Of a DNA stretch of 64,000 nucleotides, positions 35,770-41,647 are shown in pieces. This DNA comes from Polynucleobacter sp. HIN11 (GTDB lineage Bacteria > Pseudomonadota > Gammaproteobacteria > Burkholderiales > Burkholderiaceae): contig NZ_AP028142.1 of the NCBI RefSeq assembly GCF_030297675.1, positions 806,001 to 870,000 of the forward strand. Reading direction: 5' to 3'. The number at the start of each line of letters is the position of its first letter. Within the stretch, counting starts at the first letter, position 1. The position numbers and the translations under genes are program-made. The notes under the pieces were generated by a model, which was not told the DNA's origin, did not search any database, and was given only the letters and a program-made list of their open reading frames with translations.

Positions 35770-35781
35770 CTCTTGCAAGAG
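35770..35781. promoter_or_regulatory. Perfect 12-bp palindrome between the Bug receptor gene and slcC
   Basis: CTCTTGCAAGAG is its own reverse complement and lies about 20 bases before slcC in the divergent gap. An AGAT-N7-ATCT dyad overlaps it at 35780-35794. A candidate site for SuyR or another regulator; it does not resemble the larger palindrome before suyR. Confidence 0.35.
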
Positions 35782-35801
35782 ATCTAAGTCATCTATATGA
35801 T

Positions 35802-36743
35802 ATGGATATGTCTAATATTTTCATCTCGGAATTCATTACGAGTCAAGCCCTAGAAACCCTTAAGGCTCGGCATACAGTTATTTATCAGCCAGATGCCTAT
35901 CAAGACCCAAAGCAAATGGCTGATTCCTTGGTCAGCGCCGATGCCTGGATTGTCCGAAATCTAAGCAAAGTATCCAAGGACTTGGTCGATGGGGCCAAGC
36001 AATTGAAGGTGGTTGGTCGCTTGGGCGTTGGTCTAGAGAATATTGATTTACATGCCTGTGCTGAGCGAGGGGTTCGGGTGATTCCGGCCACCGGTGCGAA
36101 TGCTGAGTCGGTAGCCGAGTATGTGCTTGGTACTGCGATGGCACTCATGCGCTCGTATCGCGAGGCCACGTTAGAAACTCTCGCAGGAAAATGGCCCAGA
36201 CCGACTTACTCCAAATGCCACGAAATTGCTGGTAAAACAATTGGCATCGTCGGATTTGGGAGTATTGGTCGTGTCGTTGCTGAAAAAGCACTCGCGCTGG
36301 GAATGCGCTGCATTGCCTACGATCCCATCATTAAAGAATCCTCTATTGCCATAAAGGGTGGGGATGTCGTAATGCGCTCGCTATCGGAAGTACTTGCAAA
36401 CAGCCAAATTGTTAGCCTGCATCTGCCATTACTCCCTGAGACTAAGGGCCTATTCAATCAGGATTTGCTCAACCAGATTCAAGAAGGTGCTTATCTAATT
36501 AATACAGCTCGTGGCGGCATTGTGGATGAGCTAGCGCTCGCACAGTCTTTGAAATCCGGCAAGCTCGGTGGAGCAGCGCTAGATGTGTTTGCGCTTGAGC
36601 CCGCAAAGGATCTGGGTCATTTTATGGGTGTGCCGAATTTAATTCTGACGCCACATGTAGCAGGCGTCACCGAAGAAAGCAATGATCGTGTGAGCACCAT
36701 GATTGCCCGAGAAGTGAATCTATTTTTGGAGAAGAATACGTGA
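35802..36743 (+). CDS. slcC: (S)-sulfolactate dehydrogenase, D-isomer 2-hydroxyacid dehydrogenase family
   Basis: 313 residues from ATG 35802 (a second ATG at 35808 is equally possible). Phosphoglycerate-dehydrogenase fold: NAD motif GFGSIG at about 151-156, catalytic Arg in NTARGGIVDE and His in LTPHVAG. By sequence alone it is a general hydroxyacid dehydrogenase. The role comes from context: in Chromohalobacter, SlcC oxidises (S)-sulfolactate to sulfopyruvate and stands with ComC, SuyA and SuyB, as here. Its stop overlaps the comC start by four bases (GTGA). Confidence 0.8.
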   Translation: MDMSNIFISEFITSQALETLKARHTVIYQPDAYQDPKQMADSLVSADAWIVRNLSKVSKDLVDGAKQLKVVGRLGVGLENIDLHACAERGVRVIPATGANAESVAEYVLGTAMALMRSYREATLETLAGKWPRPTYSKCHEIAGKTIGIVGFGSIGRVVAEKALALGMRCIAYDPIIKESSIAIKGGDVVMRSLSEVLANSQIVSLHLPLLPETKGLFNQDLLNQIQEGAYLINTARGGIVDELALAQSLKSGKLGGAALDVFALEPAKDLGHFMGVPNLILTPHVAGVTEESNDRVSTMIAREVNLFLEKNT

Positions 36744-37750
36744 GTCATTCATTTCAGGAGCTAGTACAACTTGCTTATCAGGGCTTATGTGCCGCTGGAG
36801 TTAAACATGAGGCAGCAGCAGATACCGCCTTATTTTTAGCCTTAGCAGAGATTGATGGATTAGCCTCTCATGGCCTAGCACGGGTTGCACAGTATTCGGG
36901 GCATGCTAAACATCAGCGAATTAATACTCAAGCAGTCATTAAGACGCATCCCTATAAATCTGCGGCAGCATTGGTTGACGGTCAAGATGGTCTTGCATTT
37001 CCTGCGCTGAAGTGCGCAACAGATCTTTCAGTGAATCTTGCACATCGCTATGGCGTTGGCTTGGTGGCAATTAAGAACACCCATCATTTTGGTGTTGCGG
37101 GTCACTATACAGAAGCCGCAGCTAGAGCTGGATACATCTCGATTTTGCTCGGTAATACCCCTGCGGCAATGCCGATGGCTGGCGGCACCAAAGCGGTCTT
37201 CGGAACCAATCCACTGGCTGCTGCCTTTCCAGTTCAGGGCAAGGATCCTTTGGTCATTGATATGTCACTCTCTGCAGTGGCGCGAGGCAAATTATTAGTG
37301 GCATCCAAAAAAGGGGAGTCAATTCCATTGGGCTGGGCTCTAACTGCTGACGGCCAGCCCACCACCGATCCGAATGAAGGTCTTAAGGGTTTAATGGTTC
37401 CGCTCGGTGGTGATAAAGGTGCGTTATTGGCACTCATCATCGAACTACTTGCAGTTGGTTTATCGGGAAGTCAGTACTCGTATGAAGCTGATAGCTTCTT
37501 TTCAATGAAGGGTAATAAGCCACGATTAGGTCAGCTCATCATCACGATTGATCCTGGTCTGCCAGGTAAGGGTGTCTACCGTAATCGTATGCTTGACTTA
37601 CTAAACACCTTTGCAAGTGATATGGGTGTGCGATTACCTGGACAGCGTCGCTTTGCCGTACGCCAAAAGGCAATGAAGTCTGGGGTTATGGTCAATGAAG
37701 CAGTATTGCAAGAGATTCAGAATGGCATTCAAAGCCGTTGGAATAGTTAA
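36740..37750 (+). CDS. comC: (R)-sulfolactate dehydrogenase, malate/L-lactate dehydrogenase (Ldh2) family
   Basis: 336 residues from a GTG overlapping slcC. Ldh2-family features: SHGLARV near 49, catalytic His in KNTHHFGVAGHY near 117, the GTNPLAAAFP loop near 157 and PLGGDKGALLALIIELLA. ComC reduces sulfopyruvate to (R)-sulfolactate with NAD(P)H. With SlcC of opposite stereochemistry it makes a two-enzyme racemase that delivers the isomer used by SuyAB. Alone it could be a malate or ureidoglycolate dehydrogenase; the neighbours decide. Confidence 0.82.
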   Translation: MSHSFQELVQLAYQGLCAAGVKHEAAADTALFLALAEIDGLASHGLARVAQYSGHAKHQRINTQAVIKTHPYKSAAALVDGQDGLAFPALKCATDLSVNLAHRYGVGLVAIKNTHHFGVAGHYTEAAARAGYISILLGNTPAAMPMAGGTKAVFGTNPLAAAFPVQGKDPLVIDMSLSAVARGKLLVASKKGESIPLGWALTADGQPTTDPNEGLKGLMVPLGGDKGALLALIIELLAVGLSGSQYSYEADSFFSMKGNKPRLGQLIITIDPGLPGKGVYRNRMLDLLNTFASDMGVRLPGQRRFAVRQKAMKSGVMVNEAVLQEIQNGIQSRWNS

Positions 37751-37777
37751 TAAGTCAATCTTTAAAGGAGAGAAAGC

Positions 37778-38059
37778 ATGATTCACTTTGTCGTACATGA
37801 ACCCGGAGATGTGGTGGGTGTCGTAGTAGTGGAGGGCGTGAAAGCCGGTAATGACCTAACAGGGTGGGTGATGGACGGCGATACCACCCTGAACATTAAA
37901 TCCGAGAGCGATATTCCGATTGGTCACAAGATCTCATTAAAAGATTTAAAGGTCGGTGATACCGTGATCAAGTACGGAATTGATATTGGCAAAGTAGTCG
38001 CCCCAATTAAAAAGGGCGAACATTTGCACGTTCAAAACGTTAAGACAAAGCGCTGGTAA
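37778..38059 (+). CDS. suyA: (2R)-sulfolactate sulfo-lyase, small subunit
   Basis: 93 residues, a single SAF domain homologous to the N-terminus of altronate dehydratase UxaA. The conserved stretches IPIGHKISLKDLKVGD and GIDIGKVV...KGEHLHVQN are visible. A separate chain of this size followed by a 390-residue partner is the SuyAB layout. The enzyme splits (R)-sulfolactate into pyruvate and sulfite. A very good ribosome site (AAAGGAGAG) precedes the ATG. Confidence 0.85.
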   Translation: MIHFVVHEPGDVVGVVVVEGVKAGNDLTGWVMDGDTTLNIKSESDIPIGHKISLKDLKVGDTVIKYGIDIGKVVAPIKKGEHLHVQNVKTKRW

Positions 38060-38107
38060 TCGATTAGCCAACTGATTAACTAATTTTTTGATTGAGAGAA
38101 AGAACAA

Positions 38108-39280
38108 ATGATTGATTTGAAAAAAGCGACCTTTATGGGATATCGTCGTGAAAATGGACGGATGGGTATTCGTAATCACGTAATTATTTTGCCCCTTGAT
38201 GATTTGTCGAATGCAGCCTGTGAGGCGGTAGCAAACAATATCAAAGGCACCATGGCAATCCCACATCCTTATGGGCGTTTGCAGTTTGGTGCTGATCTGG
38301 AACTCCATTTCCGTACCCTGATCGGCACTGGCTGCAATCCCAATGTGGCTGCAGTTGTGGTGATTGGAATTGAGCCACAGTGGACCAATACCGTAGTTGA
38401 GGGGATCAAGAAATCAGGTAAGCCTGTTGAAGGATTCTGGATTGAAGGCAATGGTGATACAGCGACCATTGCTGCTGCAAGTAAAGCTGCCTACAAGATG
38501 ATGAAGCACGCATCGAAGTTACAGCGTGTCTCTGCACCCTTGTCTGAGCTCTGGGTCTCTACCAAATGCGGTGAATCCGACACCACCTCAGGTTGCGGTG
38601 CCAATCCGACCGTTGGCAATGCCTTCGATAAGCTCTATGACATTGGCTCTACTTTGGTGTTTGGTGAAACCACTGAGTTAACCGGCGGTGAGCATCTAGT
38701 AGAAGCGCGTTGCCGTACCCCTGAAATCAAAGCGAAGTTCAAGCAAGTCTTTGATCGTTATCAGGACGTGATTGAGCGTCACAAAACCAGTGACCTTTCT
38801 GACTCACAACCAACCAAAGGAAATATTGCCGGTGGTTTAACGACGATTGAAGAGAAAGCTCTAGGTAATATTCAAAAGATTGGTAAAAAGTGCATGATTG
38901 ATGGCGTATTGGATAAAGCCGAAACCCCGACCGGTAAAGGTTTGTACTTTATGGACTCCTCATCAGCGGCTGCTGAGATGGTGACCCTATGTGCAGCCGC
39001 CGGGTATGCAGCCCATTTTTTCCCAACCGGACAGGGCAATGTGATTGGTAACCCCATTCTTCCAGTGATTAAGCTATGCGCGAATCCAAAAACAGTGCGT
39101 ACGATGTCTGAGCACATTGACGTCGATGTTTCTGGAATCTTGCGCCGCGAGGAAAACATGGATACCGCCGGAGAGAAATTATTAGATTGCCTCTTGCGAA
39201 CTGCGAATGGCGAGCTAACCGCTGCTGAGATTTTGGGTCATCGCGAGTTTGTTCTCACTCGCTTATACGAATCGGCCTAA
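38108..39280 (+). CDS. suyB: (2R)-sulfolactate sulfo-lyase, large subunit
   Basis: 390 residues, the length known for SuyB. UxaA C-terminal family with GYRRENGRMGIRNHVIILPLDD opening, conserved cysteines in GTGCNPN near 76, in WVSTKCGESDTTSGCGANPTVG near 153-163 and in LVEARCRTPE, and FPTGQGNVIGNPILPVIKLCANP near 310. The cysteines and His probably hold iron. Works with SuyA. Followed by the regulator gene after 44 bases that contain a large palindrome. UxaA-family sugar-acid dehydratases are the alternative, but no sugar-acid genes are nearby, while a sulfite-oxidising complex is. Confidence 0.86.
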   Translation: MIDLKKATFMGYRRENGRMGIRNHVIILPLDDLSNAACEAVANNIKGTMAIPHPYGRLQFGADLELHFRTLIGTGCNPNVAAVVVIGIEPQWTNTVVEGIKKSGKPVEGFWIEGNGDTATIAAASKAAYKMMKHASKLQRVSAPLSELWVSTKCGESDTTSGCGANPTVGNAFDKLYDIGSTLVFGETTELTGGEHLVEARCRTPEIKAKFKQVFDRYQDVIERHKTSDLSDSQPTKGNIAGGLTTIEEKALGNIQKIGKKCMIDGVLDKAETPTGKGLYFMDSSSAAAEMVTLCAAAGYAAHFFPTGQGNVIGNPILPVIKLCANPKTVRTMSEHIDVDVSGILRREENMDTAGEKLLDCLLRTANGELTAAEILGHREFVLTRLYESA

Positions 39281-39290
39281 TTTGTCCCAT

Positions 39291-39316
39291 GGGCCATTCA
39301 GACGTCTGACTGGCCC
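39291..39316. promoter_or_regulatory. 26-bp near-perfect palindrome before suyR, candidate SuyR operator
   Basis: Two 13-base arms, GGGCCATTCAGAC and GTCTGACTGGCCC, are complementary at 12 of 13 positions around a perfect CAGACGTCTG core. The dyad lies nine bases before the suyR ATG. There is no T run, so it is not a standard terminator. An operator for SuyR autoregulation is the simplest reading; a hairpin in the mRNA that limits suyR translation is another. Confidence 0.6.
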
Positions 39317-39324
39317 GGATTGGT

Positions 39325-40044
39325 ATGAAAGCAATTACTGCGTATCAAGAAGTAAAACAGAAGATCACGGGCGATATCGTCCGTGGTCGTTACTTTATGG
39401 GCGAGGCCCTGCCTGCTGAAAAGGAGTTGGCAAAAGAGCTGAAGGTATCAATTGGCACGCTCCGCAAAGCAGTGGATGAGCTTGTCTCAGAAGGTATTGT
39501 GATTCGACGGCAAGGGAAGGGCACCTTTATTGCCGAGCATGACGAACAGCGCTTGCTGTATTACTTCTTTCATGTGATTAAGCATGACGCTGACCACAAA
39601 AAATATCCAACGGTTGAATTAGTCTCGTTCCAAAGTGCAAGCGCAAATAGCGAAGAAGCAAAAAAGCTTCAACTAAAAGAGGGTTCGCCAGTATGGCGGA
39701 TTATTAATCGCCTCTCACTAGATGGTCAATGCGTCATTGTCGATCGACTTACGCTTAGCAAAGAGCGATTTCCAACCTTGACTCGAAGTGCTTTTCAGCA
39801 TCGTGAGGGCAGTATTTATCAGTTATATCAGGCCCAATATGGACAAGTGGTTGCGCGAACCAGTGAGCGATTACGAGCCGGTGCAGCAAGTAAACAAGAT
39901 GCTGAATGGCTTCACTTAAAGGCTGGTGACCCCGTAATTGTGATTCGTCGTCTAGCGATTGGAATGCAAGACGAGCCGATTGAGTGGCGAGTCTCAACCC
40001 TAAATACCCAGCATTACGAGTACTTCAGCGAACTAGGGACTTAA
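39325..40044 (+). CDS. suyR: GntR-family (HutC/UTRA) regulator of the sulfolactate genes
   Basis: 239 residues. N-terminal winged helix with LPAEKELAKELKVSIGTLRKAVDELVSEGIVIRRQGKGTFI at about 29-69, then a UTRA ligand domain (VWRIINRLSLDG, SIYQLYQAQYG, LKAGDPVIVIRRLA). A GntR regulator named SuyR is found with suyAB in other bacteria. Expected to repress the operon until sulfolactate or a derivative binds. Its TAA shares bases with the stop of the convergent soeC. Confidence 0.82.
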   Translation: MKAITAYQEVKQKITGDIVRGRYFMGEALPAEKELAKELKVSIGTLRKAVDELVSEGIVIRRQGKGTFIAEHDEQRLLYYFFHVIKHDADHKKYPTVELVSFQSASANSEEAKKLQLKEGSPVWRIINRLSLDGQCVIVDRLTLSKERFPTLTRSAFQHREGSIYQLYQAQYGQVVARTSERLRAGAASKQDAEWLHLKAGDPVIVIRRLAIGMQDEPIEWRVSTLNTQHYEYFSELGT

Positions 40045-40997
40045 GCAATACGCTGGTAATACAGATTTTGTGGGTGGTTGGATTCAGCAAAAAATAGCCA
40101 GCGCTCTGCAATTAGACCAAGCAGATGCACTAAAAACGCTACGATAATTAAATTTAAGCTAGCTTGACTTGCCGCAAATACCAGTAGGGTGACAGGAAGC
40201 AGATAAGCCCCAAAAAATGCCAGCTTGCGAACATTGGCAACAAAGAAATTCGATTGCTGATGAAAGAACTCACGCGTATTAAAACTACCACCCATCATCC
40301 CCATTGAAATTTGTCGAACGGGGCCTTGCTGGATTCCGGTCGCCGACTGCAAGGTTGATTTTGGCTTAAGGCTGCGATTTCGTTTCCAGATCCAAAGTTT
40401 CAGAGTGAGTGATAGCAACAATAAGAATCCGGTAAAACCAGTCACACCAGCAATGTTTTGAGAGGTGACGATAGCTTGTTCAGGGAGCCATGCTGACCAA
40501 ATGGTAAATAGGGTCATTAGCAAAAACCATCCTGAAGCAAACCCAAGTGCAATGAAATTAACCATGGTCATCGGATGGGCCCACTCTTGAATAAACCGAA
40601 TGCATTGGTAAATCATGGCAGTGCACACCCATAGAAGAACTGCAAAAATACCGAGTAACAACCACAGCCAATTGGGAATCGCACCCATTTGCCAGGAGTA
40701 AATATAGGCTAGAACTGTGAGGGCGATGAAACTTGGCAAAACTAACACCTCACGCGAGAGCCAGGAAGTTCTCCACATCAAAATGGCGCGCCATGCACGC
40801 TCTGGGTGTCCCAGATGAAAAAATGAGGCGAGCAATCCACCAGCCAATAGCAATAGCACGATTGGAAAAGCCAGGTAGTTCATGAAGTGACTGGGTAATG
40901 GATCACCTGCTAGATGCAAAACGAGAAGACTCATCACCATACCCTGAGCCATACCGGCCATACCGGTAAAGAAGATGAGTGAGAAAGCGGGATGCAT
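40041..40997 (-). CDS. soeC: Sulfite-oxidising enzyme membrane anchor SoeC (DmsC/NrfD type)
   Basis: 318 residues, essentially all membrane: eight hydrophobic helices are visible from residue 3 onward (LIFFTGMAGMAQGMVMSLLVL, FPIVLLLLAGGLLASFF and so on). The HLGHPERAWRAILMWRTSWLSREV loop after helix 2 is the DmsC-family signature. It anchors SoeAB to the cytoplasmic face and passes electrons from sulfite to quinone. Its ATG overlaps the soeB stop by one base. Homologous anchors serve DMSO and polysulfide reductases; see soeA for why Soe is preferred. Confidence 0.83.
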   Translation of the reverse strand: MHPAFSLIFFTGMAGMAQGMVMSLLVLHLAGDPLPSHFMNYLAFPIVLLLLAGGLLASFFHLGHPERAWRAILMWRTSWLSREVLVLPSFIALTVLAYIYSWQMGAIPNWLWLLLGIFAVLLWVCTAMIYQCIRFIQEWAHPMTMVNFIALGFASGWFLLMTLFTIWSAWLPEQAIVTSQNIAGVTGFTGFLLLLSLTLKLWIWKRNRSLKPKSTLQSATGIQQGPVRQISMGMMGGSFNTREFFHQQSNFFVANVRKLAFFGAYLLPVTLLVFAASQASLNLIIVAFLVHLLGLIAERWLFFAESNHPQNLYYQRIA

Positions 40998-41647
40998 TAG
41001 TTTTCTGCCTTTACAGCCGCAATGGTTTCAGTAATCGAACGGGGCAAGTAGTGATTTGCTGGTTGGGTCTGCCATTCAGGCATTAAACCGTATCCGCCTC
41101 GTTGGGCAATCACCTTACTGGCATCTGACTCTGGATCATGTACATCACCAAAGATCCGAGCGCTGGTTGGACAGGCTAAAACGCAAGCTGGCTTACGCTC
41201 TGACTCTGGTAGGGTCTCGCTATAGATGCGATCGACACATAAGGTGCATTTGGTCATCACCTGCCGGTCCTCGTCGAGCTCACGAGCTCCATACGGGCAA
41301 GCCCAAGCACAATACTTACAACCGATGCACTTGTCATAATCAACCAGCACAATGCCATCTTCTTTGCGCTTATAGCTAGCTCCGGTTGGGCAAACGGGCA
41401 CGCATGGTGGATCCTCACAATGTAAACAGGATTTCGGGAAATGCACGGTCTCCATTTTTGGAAATACACCAGCCTCATACGTTTGGACCCGATTAAAAAA
41501 GGTGCCGCTGGGATGAGCGCCGTAAGGATCTTGATCGGTCATCGGGCCAGCTGATCCCTGCGTATTCCATTCTTTGCATGAGGTAACGCATGCATGGCAG
41601 CCCACGCACACATTTAAATCAATTACGAGTGCTAACTGTTTACTCAT
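40997..41647 (-). CDS. soeB: Sulfite-oxidising enzyme iron-sulfur subunit SoeB
   Basis: 216 residues with four ferredoxin-type cysteine groups: CVGCHACVTSCKEWN at about 14-28, CLHCEDPPCVPVCPTGA near 74, CIGCKYCAWACPYGA near 107 and CTLCVDR...CVLACPTSA near 134-160. This is the DmsB/NrfC-type four-[4Fe-4S] subunit. No export signal. Its start overlaps the soeA end by eight bases, so translation is probably coupled. Confidence 0.86.
   Translation of the reverse strand: MSKQLALVIDLNVCVGCHACVTSCKEWNTQGSAGPMTDQDPYGAHPSGTFFNRVQTYEAGVFPKMETVHFPKSCLHCEDPPCVPVCPTGASYKRKEDGIVLVDYDKCIGCKYCAWACPYGARELDEDRQVMTKCTLCVDRIYSETLPESERKPACVLACPTSARIFGDVHDPESDASKVIAQRGGYGLMPEWQTQPANHYLPRSITETIAAVKAEN

Noticed and set aside
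38108..39280. Altronate/galactarate dehydratase (UxaA/GarD)
   Set aside because: Family-level similarity is real, but the split into 93 and 390 residues, the slcC-comC-suyR neighbours and adjacent soeABC fit sulfolactate sulfo-lyase; no hexuronate genes are nearby.
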